Source: G963677915 sp963677915 (lineage in GTDB: Bacteria; Bacillota; Clostridia; Lachnospirales; Vallitaleaceae). From it: 64,000 nucleotides of DNA. Under the pieces are notes generated by a model. The model had not been told where the DNA came from and ran no database searches. It saw only the letters and a program-made list of their open reading frames with translations. Positions 1 to 7,665 of this stretch are shown in pieces. Location of the stretch: the NCBI GenBank assembly GCA_963677915.2, contig CAXXGE010000038.1, forward strand, positions 112,603 to 176,602, written 5' to 3'. A program made the position numbers and the translations under genes. The first letter of the stretch is position 1, and every line of letters starts with the position of its first letter.

Positions 1-408
1 ATTGGGGTGCTTATACCTGATATTACAAGTGAATTCTACACAAGTATTGCTCGAGGTGTAGAAAAGCATGCTAGCAGTTATTGGTATAATGTCATTCTCT
101 GTGATGTACAGAACAACAAGGATAAAGAATCAGAGTACATTAATTTTCTTATTGAACATCAAGTAGAAGGATTGATATATGCTGTCCTTGTGGATTCAAA
201 ATTGGAGATACCTAATACTTGAAATGTCTGTGTAGACAACTTCAAGGCATTTAAAAGCATGGTTGATTATGTTTTGGATATGGGACATAGAAAAGTCGCA
301 GTAATATTGCTGAATTTGTTTATTGGTAACGAGCTACCAAAAGAATATAAAGTCACACTTGATTCATATCTTATAATTCAAAGATCTGTTAAACGAATAG
401 ATGAGTGA
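1..408 (+). pseudogene. LacI/GalR-family regulator remnant (5' end outside window)
   Basis: Frame 1 runs in from the window edge and encodes the sugar-binding core of a LacI-type repressor (IGVLIPDITSEFY, then HQVEGLIYAVL). A TGA at 220-222 interrupts it, but the same frame continues with VCVDNFKAFKSMVDYVLDMG and HRKVAVI, the stretch that follows the domain hinge in this family, and stops at 406-408. The part after HRKVAVI is too short for a complete effector domain, so an internal deletion is likely as well. The DNA-binding N-terminus lies outside the window. With a nonsense codon and a missing C-terminus it is almost certainly inactive. It may once have controlled the TauE-like/oxidoreductase/ribB genes downstream; that is inference. 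Confidence 0.75.
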
Positions 409-738
409 TTTTAACTAAATGACAGTGACGGAATAGGAAAGGATTGTACGGAAAGTGTAAGAGGGATGACTACTAGCAAGTACTAGAATAGCGTACCGCA
501 AATAACCAGACCGATGAGTGTCTATATCTTCGTCTGCTTCGTTGGCGTCGGTGGCCATATCCATGGCTACAGCGTCAGCCGCCGCCTCGTAGAAAATGAT
601 CCATTCTGCGCCCCATTGGTCAAGTCATTACAACACGCTACACTAGTTGGCGCAAGGTGACTAATATCTATGAATCAAGTGCTATAGCGTTGGATTCAGT
701 CACAAAAACCATGACATTAGAAAGGATCGTTTATCGAT
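409..738. other. Intergenic region with a GC-rich coding-like remnant
   Basis: No complete gene is seen. A stop-free stretch at about 520-661 on the + strand reads FVGVGGHIHGYSVSRRL and ends in TGA. Its base composition is clearly more GC-rich than the flanks, which suggests the tail of a decayed gene. I do not recognise the family. The last bases hold the ribosome site AAAGGA (721-725) of the next gene. Confidence 0.3.
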
Positions 739-1495
739 ATGGGGATATTCAGTTTTGTTGAATTTGAATTATGGCAGTGGCTGGTCATCATCGGCGTCGC
801 ACTTTTGGTCGGATTTGCTAGAGCGGGAATCCACACTGTTGTCATGCTAGGTGTGCCTTTGATGGCAATGACGGTAGAAGGAAAAGGGGCTACTGGCATG
901 ATGGTGTCCATGTTCGTTGTGGGTGATGTCATCGCTGTCCTATATTACAAACAGCATGCTGATTGGAAAATTGTTCAAGCGGCTTGCGCCATGGGTTATT
1001 TTGGGTGTTTCTGCTGGGCTATTCATCGGGCGATATATTAACAATGAGCAATTTACGATGATAGTATCAATTTCTGTCTTGATCTGTCTTGCTCTTATGA
1101 TTTACGGTGAAGTAAGGAAAGGGAATCTTGCTATCCCTAAGAAAATGTGGGTGCACGGCCTAACAGGCACTGCTTGTGGCTTCACGTCCATGATTGGAAA
1201 TGTGGCAGCGCCTATTTTTAACATATATCTAATTTCTATGGGATTCAATAAGCAAAACTTTATAGGAACGGCAGCAATGTTCTTTTTCATGACTAATCTT
1301 ATAAAGCTGCCTCTGCAAGTTTTCTTTTGGCATAATATCACTTCTGGTATTTTGGGTGTTGTTCTTTTGATGGTCCCAGTTATTTTGGTGGGCTTCATTG
1401 TTGGAACACGTGTCATCAAGATATTAAATGAAAACATATTCAGACACATAGTTTTAGCCATGACGGCAATCGCGTGCATAAAACTTCTAATATGA
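739..1495 (+). pseudogene. TauE/SafE-like membrane permease, frameshifted
   Basis: Two overlapping frames together make one membrane protein of about 250 residues. The first (from ATG 739, preceded by AAAGGA) gives the N-terminal hydrophobic helices with GVALLVGFARAGIHTVVMLG, typical of the TauE/SafE anion-exporter family. The second frame takes over near 970-1000 (LAPWVILGVSAGLFIG) and supplies the remaining helices, including the half-repeat HGLTGTACGFTSMIGNVAAP. The break lies around the codons after YYKQHADWK. Either this is a real 1-base indel, making the gene non-functional, or a sequencing error. TauE-type proteins move sulfite, sulfoacetate or related organic anions across the cytoplasmic membrane; the substrate here is unknown. 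It is followed by a Gfo/Idh oxidoreductase and ribB in the same direction. Confidence 0.75.
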
Positions 1496-1552
1496 TTGCA
1501 TAAAGCTTGATGATTTTTATATATTAAAGATTCACTCAAGGAGGCAAACTGA

Positions 1553-2692
1553 ATGGAGAAATTAAAATTCGGCATGGTTGGTGGCGGAAACAAAGCCTTT
1601 ATCGGGGGTGTTCATAAGAAGGCGGCAGAATTTAATGACTTGGCTGTTCTCGTTGCTGGATGCTTCACAAGGAATCGGGAGGAAAATCTGAATACCGCTG
1701 CACGATGGAATGTAGCTGACTGCTCGAGGGTATACAACAGCTATCAAGCTATGGCGGAAGAAGAGGGAAAGCGGGATGACGGTATAGATTTTGTCATCAT
1801 AGCTACACCGAACGATACCCATTATGATATCGCTCGAGTTTTTATGGAGCATGGAATTAACATCGTTTGTGACAAACCTTTGGCACTCACGGTAGACGAA
1901 GCGGAAGAATTGAAGAAGATGGCGGAAGAGCTGAATCTGTTATTTGGCGTTACGTATACTTATACTGGATATGCTATGACGAGGCAGGCAAGAGAAATGA
2001 TCGATCATGGCGAGATCGGCAAAATACAGTCAGTAATGGGTGAATTCCCTCAGGAATGGCTTGCGGCTTCGCTTGTCAGTGATTCATCGGAGCAGGCAAC
2101 ATGGAGAATGGATCCAAATCGTTCAGGACCTTCAGGATGTGCAGCTGATATCGGCACACACGTTGAAGCTCTCATTTCAGCAATGACTGGACTGGAATTG
2201 GAAGCAGTTATTGCTCGCTTTGACTATTATCCTTCTCATCTTCCATTGGAGACCAATGTTCAGGCAATGTTAAAATACAAAGGAGATATACCGGGGATGA
2301 TGTGGACATCCCAGGTTGCCATGGGATATGAAACAGATCTCACTGTCCGAATTTTTGGAGATAAGGGTGCTATTGAATGGACGCATAGCACTCCGGGCGT
2401 TCTTAAAGTTACCAGATGCAATGAGCCTGTTCAATATTACACAGCAGGAAGAGAGTTTCTCTATGAACCCGCAAAAGATCTGTGCCGGTTGCCTTCAGGT
2501 CATGTGGAAGGCTTTTATGAAGCATTCGCTAACATATATTTGGGATTCTGCAAGCATTTGATTGCCAAGAAGACCTGTACGAATCCCGGTATGTACAGAT
2601 ACCCAACTATTGATGCTGGGGTCAATGGCGTCAGATTTGTAGAGGCATGTATAAAGAGCAATGCCAACAACAATATCTGGGTCGCTCTTTAA
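1553..2692 (+). CDS. Gfo/Idh/MocA-family oxidoreductase
   Basis: 379 residues, start set by the ribosome site AAGGAGG eight bases upstream of ATG 1553. The N-terminus has the Rossmann glycine motif MVGGGN (8-13), and residues 107-109 are DKP, the family's EKP-type motif whose Lys contacts cofactor and substrate. The C-terminal half matches the GFO_IDH_MocA alpha/beta domain (GPSGCAADIGTHVEAL). Members are cytoplasmic NAD(P)-dependent dehydrogenases of sugars, inositols or sugar-acid derivatives. The neighbours (TauE-like permease upstream, ribB 32 bases downstream) suggest a small operon handling an acidic or polyol compound, but the substrate cannot be read from sequence. Family assignment is firm; function within the family is open. 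Confidence 0.9.
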   Translation: MEKLKFGMVGGGNKAFIGGVHKKAAEFNDLAVLVAGCFTRNREENLNTAARWNVADCSRVYNSYQAMAEEEGKRDDGIDFVIIATPNDTHYDIARVFMEHGINIVCDKPLALTVDEAEELKKMAEELNLLFGVTYTYTGYAMTRQAREMIDHGEIGKIQSVMGEFPQEWLAASLVSDSSEQATWRMDPNRSGPSGCAADIGTHVEALISAMTGLELEAVIARFDYYPSHLPLETNVQAMLKYKGDIPGMMWTSQVAMGYETDLTVRIFGDKGAIEWTHSTPGVLKVTRCNEPVQYYTAGREFLYEPAKDLCRLPSGHVEGFYEAFANIYLGFCKHLIAKKTCTNPGMYRYPTIDAGVNGVRFVEACIKSNANNNIWVAL

Positions 2693-2724
2693 TAGTATGC
2701 TTTGTATAAAGGAGATAATCTATT

Positions 2725-3375
2725 ATGTTCAAATTCAATACGATAGATGAAGCAATTGAGGATATCAAGACGGGAAAGATGATTGTGGTCGTCGACGACG
2801 AAGACAGAGAGAACGAAGGGGATTTGGTGATGGCGGCTGAAATGGTGACACCAGAATCTATCAACTTCATGGTTACCCATGCAAAAGGCCTTGTCTGTGT
2901 TCCGATGACAAGCGAAAGACTCAAAGAGTTGGGTATTAGTCTAATGGTCAGGAATAATACAGATTCTTATGGAACAGCCTTTACTGTGTCGGTAGACGCT
3001 GCCGAAACAGATACAGGCATAGCTGTACATGAGAGGTCGTTGTCAATCAAGAAACTGACAGATCCAAAAGCAAAAGCATATGATTTCAAACAACCGGGCC
3101 ATGTATTTCCTTTGATTGCGAAGGACAAAGGTGTGCTGAAACGCAATGGTCATACAGAAGCTGCAGTCGATATGGCTAAGCTGTCAGGCTTTGCACCCGT
3201 TGGAGTTATCTGTGAGGTTTTGAAAGATGACGGAACAATGGCAAGGGTGCCTGATCTAATGGAATTCGTTAAGGAGCACGGCCTTAAAATCATAACTATT
3301 GCGGATTTGATTACTTATAGAAGACATAAAGAGGTTTTCTGCGAGAGTGTAAAAGTGGAGTCCTTTTCCAAGTAA
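2725..3375 (+). CDS. ribB: 3,4-dihydroxy-2-butanone 4-phosphate synthase
   Basis: 216 residues, AAAGGAG before ATG 2725. RibB converts ribulose 5-phosphate into 3,4-dihydroxy-2-butanone 4-phosphate plus formate for riboflavin synthesis. The Mg-binding acidic stretch DDEDRENEGD is at 24-33, PGHVFPL at 124-130, and the catalytic HTEA at 143-146. No GTP cyclohydrolase II (RibA) domain follows, so this is the stand-alone form; Gram-positives usually have a RibBA fusion in a rib operon. The segment DTGIAVHERS (97-106) departs from the usual TTGISA.DRA signature. The neighbours are a permease and an oxidoreductase, not rib genes, so a role in a sugar pathway rather than vitamin supply is possible. 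A strong terminator follows. Confidence 0.9.
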   Translation: MFKFNTIDEAIEDIKTGKMIVVVDDEDRENEGDLVMAAEMVTPESINFMVTHAKGLVCVPMTSERLKELGISLMVRNNTDSYGTAFTVSVDAAETDTGIAVHERSLSIKKLTDPKAKAYDFKQPGHVFPLIAKDKGVLKRNGHTEAAVDMAKLSGFAPVGVICEVLKDDGTMARVPDLMEFVKEHGLKIITIADLITYRRHKEVFCESVKVESFSK

Positions 3376-3527
3376 GCTAGCAAACACATAAATTGGCTAT
3401 GATTAAAATTATCTGTACTAAAAATTTAGGATGAAATATCAATTTAGTTTTTAATGCAATCAGAATCAAATGGTATTAAGCAAGACGTGAGATTCAAGCG
3501 CTATCATATTTCTATCTTCTTATATTG

Positions 3528-3580
3528 AACCCCTTTTGTTAGACAGATAAAGTCTAATAAAAGGGGTTCCTTTTATTCTT
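3528..3580 (+). terminator. Rho-independent terminator after ribB
   Basis: Near-perfect inverted repeat: AACCCCTTTTGTTAGAC pairs with GTCTAATAAAAGGGGTT across a short loop, followed by CCTTTTATTCTT. It closes the TauE/oxidoreductase/ribB unit. Confidence 0.85.
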
Positions 3581-3605
3581 AACGGTGGAGTGACTCAGCA
3601 GTAAT

Positions 3606-3918
3606 ATGGCTTTTTGATAATGTCTTCATATGGCACAGTCGGATTCGGCATAATTGAACTATTAGCTCTATCATAGTAATTCGGTTTAATACCCCCTCCC
3701 CACGGGGGCACACCTTTCCGCAAAACCCCAATTACGCCAAATAGTTTTACAATTCTCATCTCAACACACGTCGAGACAGTGGTAAGGCTAGTCCGGGAAT
3801 AGCTTGATTTCAGGGGCTCTGCGGGTTTTTGGTGAGAACAATAGAGATGAAAAACGGCCTCCTACGTGAAAATGTGGGAGGTTTTTGCTTGGGGGGTATT
3901 TTAGATTCGCGGAAAGGT
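3606..3918 (+). repeat. Dispersed non-coding repeat, copy 1 (full length)
   Basis: One of four copies in the window (others at 8761, 20134 and 61532). Shared blocks are ATGGC.TTTTGATAATG, a C-run/G-run, ACCTTTCCGCAAAAC (from 3712), CAATTACGCCAAATAG, GTCGAGACAGT, GCTAGTCCGGGAATAGC, a G/T-rich stretch, and a hairpin with T-run (3858-3886). The right end GCGGAAAGGT (3909-3918) is the exact inverse of ACCTTTCCGC at 3712-3721, so these look like terminal inverted repeats of a roughly 207-bp unit. The last base abuts the stop codon of the convergent Crp/Fnr gene. There is no ORF. It could be a MITE or a small structured RNA with its own terminator. Confidence 0.75.
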
Positions 3919-4584
3919 TTATCTTGTCAATAATTCAAACTGGTTTTTATGAAAGCGAATTATACCACTGTCTCTCAGTTTGGACAGTTCAGCAGACATG
4001 GCACTTCTCTCGACAGATAAGTAATCGGCCAGTTCCTGTCTATTGAATGGAATGGTGAAGCTATTGCATCCGGATTTCACTGCTTGTGCTGAAAGGTACG
4101 CTAAAAGCTTGTCACGGGTTGTGCGTTTTGTGATAAATTGGATTTTTTCAGTAAGCATCTGATTGTTGGTTGATATAACAGAAAGAAGATTTTGGATGAT
4201 TTGGCCGTGAAAGGAACACGCGTTTTTGCATGGTGAAGCCAGCTTGTTGCAGTCAATGAATAGGATTTCACTTTGTACTGTTGTTATGACTGTGAACGGA
4301 AATATCTTTGGATTGCCACATGCAAATACTTCTCCGAATAGCTGACCAGGATTAAGATTTGATATGATGTTTTTGTTACCGTAATAGTCATCTTGAATTA
4401 CCTGCACACTCCCAGATAGAACAATGCCAAAGCTTGTAATGATATCTCCACAAAAAAGAACAGTTTCATGTTTTTCGTAGCTTTGTATTTTTCCGGATAA
4501 GCAAGATAACAATGACTGAGAGTTTCCCTTACCAATGCCGCTAAAAAGTGGTATATTTTCAATCTGTACCGAATATTTTTGCAT
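3919..4584 (-). CDS. Crp/Fnr-family transcription regulator (divergent from hcp)
   Basis: 221 residues. The N-terminal cyclic-nucleotide-type beta-roll covers about 1-120 (IVLSGSVQVIQ, LNPGQLFGEVFACG), followed by the long dimer helix and a C-terminal winged helix (NRQELADYLSVERSAMSAEL, 181-200). Such proteins sense cAMP, haem/NO, Fe-S or redox state and activate transcription as dimers. It has cysteines at 28, 45, 89, 112, 119, 123 and 173, but no N-terminal Fnr-type Cys cluster. It is transcribed away from hcp, and a palindrome suited to a Crp/Fnr dimer lies in between. Regulators of this type next to hcp are usually NO/nitrosative-stress responsive (HcpR/Dnr-like); that role is inferred from context. 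Confidence 0.9.
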   Translation of the reverse strand: MQKYSVQIENIPLFSGIGKGNSQSLLSCLSGKIQSYEKHETVLFCGDIITSFGIVLSGSVQVIQDDYYGNKNIISNLNPGQLFGEVFACGNPKIFPFTVITTVQSEILFIDCNKLASPCKNACSFHGQIIQNLLSVISTNNQMLTEKIQFITKRTTRDKLLAYLSAQAVKSGCNSFTIPFNRQELADYLSVERSAMSAELSKLRDSGIIRFHKNQFELLTR

Positions 4585-4597
4585 AAATGCCCCTTTT

Positions 4598-4639
4598 GTT
4601 GGAAATGCAACGTATTTTTTCTCTTGATACGAGTATACT
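4598..4639 (+). promoter_or_regulatory. Candidate Crp/Fnr-activated class II promoter of hcp
   Basis: A 14-bp palindrome GTTG-N6-CAAC occupies 4598-4611. The only good -10 box, TATACT, is at 4634-4639, with no consensus -35. With a start about 7 bases after the -10 (near 4646), the palindrome centre falls at -41.5, the spacing of class II Crp/Fnr activation. A palindrome of the same length and the same distance to a -10 precedes the permease pair (6382). Confidence 0.55.
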
Positions 4640-4690
4640 AAAGTGATGAGCTAATATCAATATGGATGTTATTCAAAGGAGGAAGTACAA

Positions 4691-6313
4691 ATGAGCATGT
4701 TTTGTTATCAGTGCCAGGAAACTGCAAAGAACACTGGCTGCACTGTCAGAGGTGTTTGTGGAAAAGACGAGCAGACAGCCAATCTGCAGGACCTTCTGAT
4801 CTATTCCGTAAAAGGCATAGCCGAGGTCGTGCAAAAAAGCGGACTGAGCCCATCTGAACTTGGGGAAGTAAACGAAATCGTCCTTGACAGCTTGTTTAAA
4901 ACGATCACCAATGCGAACTTCGATGCTGAAGCCATCAAGGTACAGATCAAGAAGAACATAGGGATTCGTGATGAATTGGCAGTAGGCATACCAACTCCGA
5001 TGCATGATGCGGCAACTTTCCAAGTGAGTTCGGATGCCGATATGGAAACCAAGGCAGCTAAGGTCGGTGTCCTTGCAACGGAAAACGAGGATATTCGATC
5101 ACTGCGCGAGCTGATCACCTACGGACTCAAAGGCATGGCAGCATATACCCATCATGCATATAATCTGGGTAAAGAAGATTTCTCCATCTACAACTTCATG
5201 TATGAAGCGCTGCAGGCATTGCTTGATGATTCCAAGACTGCAGATGAACTGGTTGCATTGACTTTAAAGACCGGCGAATACGGTGTGAAAGCGATGGCGC
5301 TGCTGGATGAGGCCAATACAGGAAGATTCGGCAATCCTGAAATATCCAAAGTCAACATTGGCGTAAGGAACAATCCGGCCATTCTTGTATCGGGTCATGA
5401 CTTGAATGATCTGGAGATGCTACTTGAGCAGACAAAAAATACTGGTGTGGACGTCTATACTCACAGTGAGATGCTGCCGGCCAACTATTATCCTGAACTC
5501 AAGAAATACGACAACCTTGTAGGAAACTACGGAAATTCCTGGTGGAAGCAGAGAGAGGAATTTGCAACCTTCAACGGTCCGATTCTTTTTACAACGAACT
5601 GCATTGTCCCGCCGACGGACGGGTCGGAAAAGCGCATCTTTACAACAGGCTCTGCCGGTTATCCAGGCTCAAAGCATATCGTAGCGAATGAAAACGGGAA
5701 AAAGGATTTTACCGAAATCATTGCCTTGTCCAAGAAGCTTCCGGCACCTACTGAAATCGAATCGGGGGAAATCGTCGGCGGCTTTGCCCATGCTCAAGTT
5801 TTCGCTCTTGCAGACAAAGTGGTTGATGCCGTCAAGTCTGGCGCTATTAAAAAGTTCTTTGTCATGGCAGGCTGTGATGGGCGCATGAAGAGTCGTGAGT
5901 ACTACACGGAGTTTGCGAAAGCTTTACCAAAAGATACGGTTATACTAACCGCCGGTTGTGCGAAATACCGCTACAACAAGCTGCCTCTGGGAGATATCGG
6001 TGGCATTCCACGCGTCCTTGATGCAGGCCAATGCAATGACTCCTACTCGCTTGCGGTTGTAGCGCTTAAGTTGAAAGAAATTTTCGAACTGAACGATATC
6101 AATGATCTTCCGATTGCATACAATATCGCATGGTATGAGCAAAAGGCCGTTATCGTACTGCTGGCACTCTTGTATCTGGGTGTCAAGAATATCCATCTTG
6201 GTCCGACACTTCCGGGATTCTTATCGCCGAATGTAGCCAAGGTCCTGGTTGACACTTTCGGTATTGCCGGTATTGGAACTGTTGAAGATGATGTAGCATT
6301 ATTCATGCAATAA
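4691..6313 (+). CDS. hcp: Hydroxylamine reductase / hybrid-cluster protein
   Basis: 540 residues with AAAGGAGG before ATG 4691. Hcp is a cytoplasmic Fe-S protein carrying a [4Fe-4S] cluster and a 4Fe-2S-2O hybrid cluster. It reduces hydroxylamine in vitro and acts as an NO reductase in protection from nitrosative stress. The N-terminal cluster ligands C5, C8, C17 and C23 (CYQCQ...GC..RGVCGK) have the spacing of class I anaerobe Hcp. Hybrid-cluster ligands are visible in order: His in VSGHDLND, Glu in THSEM, Cys in FTTNCIVPP, Cys in MAGCDGR, Cys in LTAGCAKYRYNK, Cys in DAGQCNDSYS, and Glu/Lys in WYEQKAV. The length is normal. No hcr reductase gene is adjacent; the nearby permease-ferredoxin protein is the only visible electron-carrier candidate. 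Confidence 0.97.
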   Translation: MSMFCYQCQETAKNTGCTVRGVCGKDEQTANLQDLLIYSVKGIAEVVQKSGLSPSELGEVNEIVLDSLFKTITNANFDAEAIKVQIKKNIGIRDELAVGIPTPMHDAATFQVSSDADMETKAAKVGVLATENEDIRSLRELITYGLKGMAAYTHHAYNLGKEDFSIYNFMYEALQALLDDSKTADELVALTLKTGEYGVKAMALLDEANTGRFGNPEISKVNIGVRNNPAILVSGHDLNDLEMLLEQTKNTGVDVYTHSEMLPANYYPELKKYDNLVGNYGNSWWKQREEFATFNGPILFTTNCIVPPTDGSEKRIFTTGSAGYPGSKHIVANENGKKDFTEIIALSKKLPAPTEIESGEIVGGFAHAQVFALADKVVDAVKSGAIKKFFVMAGCDGRMKSREYYTEFAKALPKDTVILTAGCAKYRYNKLPLGDIGGIPRVLDAGQCNDSYSLAVVALKLKEIFELNDINDLPIAYNIAWYEQKAVIVLLALLYLGVKNIHLGPTLPGFLSPNVAKVLVDTFGIAGIGTVEDDVALFMQ

Positions 6314-6322
6314 TGAAAGTTG

Positions 6323-6372
6323 GTGCCTCATGTATACCATATTTGATATGCATGAGGTGCTTTTTATTTTTT
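6323..6372 (+). terminator. Rho-independent terminator after hcp
   Basis: CCTCATG (6326-6332) pairs with CATGAGG (6351-6357), extended by wobble pairs to about 10 bp, followed by TTTTTATTTTTT. It separates hcp from the permease genes, which have their own promoter. Confidence 0.8.
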
Positions 6373-6381
6373 GTTCATTGT

Positions 6382-6423
6382 GTTACATGTGTAACTCTTT
6401 TTTTCTTGCTGTTCAGTTATGAT
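6382..6423 (+). promoter_or_regulatory. Candidate Crp/Fnr site and -10 box for the permease pair
   Basis: GTTACA-TG-TGTAAC (6382-6395) is an inverted repeat centred at 6388.5. TATGAT at 6418-6423 lies at exactly the same distance from the centre (29.5 bases to its first base) as TATACT does from the hcp palindrome. Both sites start GTT and end AAC and span 14 bp, so they may be bound by the same regulator. Confidence 0.5.
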
Positions 6424-6458
6424 GGATGTGAATCAGCTGTATGGAAAGGAGAAAAGTG

Positions 6459-6944
6459 ATGGATATCTTCACTATAGGATTTTGGATAGCAGGTGTAGTG
6501 TTATTAATTCTATCTATATTAAAGAACAAAGAAAAATCAAAAGAGGCAATGAAAAAGAGCCAGGGCATGATGAAAAACATGATTGGCGATATCGTTGGAA
6601 TTATTTTCATGATTGGTTTAATTCTTACGTTTGTTCCACCGGAAACCATTGAGAAAGTATTAGGCTCTGGGAATACGGTCTTGGCATCACTGGCAGCTGC
6701 CCTTGTGGGGAGTATCACATTGATTCCTGCGTTTGTGGCGTTCCCTCTTGTCGGATCCTTTATTGATGCTGGAGCAAGTATTGTACCGGGTGTCGCCTTT
6801 TTGACGACTCTGACGATGGTCGGTGTGGTTACATTCCCATTAGAGAGAAAAGAATTCGGAACAAGGTTTGCGGTCACTCGCAACCTGTTGAGTTTCGGAG
6901 CTGCTTTTTCGATTGCGATACTGATGGGGGTGATTCTGCAATGA
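6459..6944 (+). CDS. Predicted permease, N-terminal-type half (YraQ/ArsP_1-like)
   Basis: 161 residues from ATG 6459, which is chosen because AAAGGAGA ends seven bases before it; an earlier in-frame ATG at 6441 would lie ahead of the ribosome site. There are four to five hydrophobic segments: one at the N-terminus, a basic loop (KNKEKSKEAMKKSQ), then IVGIIFMIGLILTF, LASLAAALVGSITLIPAFVA and a last helix at the C-terminus. The conserved loop LIPAFVAFPLVGSFIDAGAS matches half of a predicted-permease repeat. It overlaps the next gene by four bases (ATGA), so the two halves are probably translated together and form one transporter. The substrate is unknown. Placement after hcp under a similar operator suggests a role in nitrosative or metal stress. 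Confidence 0.75.
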   Translation: MDIFTIGFWIAGVVLLILSILKNKEKSKEAMKKSQGMMKNMIGDIVGIIFMIGLILTFVPPETIEKVLGSGNTVLASLAAALVGSITLIPAFVAFPLVGSFIDAGASIVPGVAFLTTLTMVGVVTFPLERKEFGTRFAVTRNLLSFGAAFSIAILMGVILQ

Positions 6945-7663
6945 AAGCTATGATTAGAAAAAACAAGCTATCTTTTATCGTCGGTATCATTTACTTGATT
7001 CTAATGCTTATTCGGAAAGATATGGCCATGTCTGCACTGTCCGGCAGCACCTACTATCTTGTTGAAATGGCCCAGATATTACCGGTAATCTTCATGCTGA
7101 CAGTGGCTATAGATGTGCTGATTCCAAAAGAGCAGATTGTAAAACGGTTAGGGAAAAAATCAGGTATTGCAGGCGCCACATTGGCATTGGCATTCGGAAG
7201 CTTATCGGCAGGCCCGGTATATGCAGCATTTCCCATTGCGAAGACGCTCCATAATAAGGGAGCAAGTGTAAACAATGTTGTTGTTATACTAAGTGCATGG
7301 GCAGTCATAAAAGTACCTATGCTTGCCAATGAGGCGAAGTTCCTTGGGCCTGACTTCATGGCTGTCAGATGGGTACTGACGGTCCTGTTCATATTTACCA
7401 TCGGGTTGATTATGGAAAAGACATCGATACGAATAGAAGGCGAAGAGGTGCAGTCGGAGCAGGCGGTTTTCGTCAAGGAAGAATACTGCATAGGCTGCAA
7501 TGCCTGTGAAAGGGAGATGCCGGGTATTTTTGCCATGAAAGAAGGAAAAGCCCAGGTCATCAATGTTCAGTTTCAAATGGGAACGCTAAATGCACAGCAA
7601 AAGAAGAAGTTGAAAAAAGTTGCTGAAAAATGTCCGCCCAAAGCTATTGTAATAAGGCAGTGA
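6941..7663 (+). CDS. Predicted permease half fused to a C-terminal ferredoxin-like domain
   Basis: 240 residues. About 1-160 is membrane-embedded, with the conserved loop FGSLSAGPVYAAFPIAKTL (85-103), the partner of the loop in the preceding gene. After a charged linker (161-177), residues 178-240 form a small cytoplasmic domain with C183-x2-C186-x2-C189 (EEYCIGCNACEREMPGIF) and a distant C231-P (EKCPPKAIV), the ligand pattern of a single [4Fe-4S] ferredoxin. A redox centre on a permease subunit is unusual and suggests that transport is coupled to, or gated by, redox state, or that the protein hands electrons to Hcp. Start ATG 6941 overlaps the previous stop. The stop lies two bases from the stop of the convergent regulator. 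Confidence 0.8.
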   Translation: MKAMIRKNKLSFIVGIIYLILMLIRKDMAMSALSGSTYYLVEMAQILPVIFMLTVAIDVLIPKEQIVKRLGKKSGIAGATLALAFGSLSAGPVYAAFPIAKTLHNKGASVNNVVVILSAWAVIKVPMLANEAKFLGPDFMAVRWVLTVLFIFTIGLIMEKTSIRIEGEEVQSEQAVFVKEEYCIGCNACEREMPGIFAMKEGKAQVINVQFQMGTLNAQQKKKLKKVAEKCPPKAIVIRQ

Positions 7664-7665
7664 TC

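Noticed and set aside
739..1495. Two separate half-size TauE proteins.
   Set aside because: The second frame has no ribosome site before its first ATG, and its early codons do not fit the family until after the first frame's homology ends. One frameshifted gene is more likely.
2631..2924. Minus-strand frames over ribB and the oxidoreductase.
   Set aside because: They are antisense to well-supported genes and have no family features or ribosome sites.
3776..3810. AAGGCTAGTCCG in the dispersed repeat resembles part of the Cas9 tracrRNA.
   Set aside because: No cas gene or CRISPR array is in the window, and the match is limited to about a dozen bases. The following stem and context do not match a tracrRNA.
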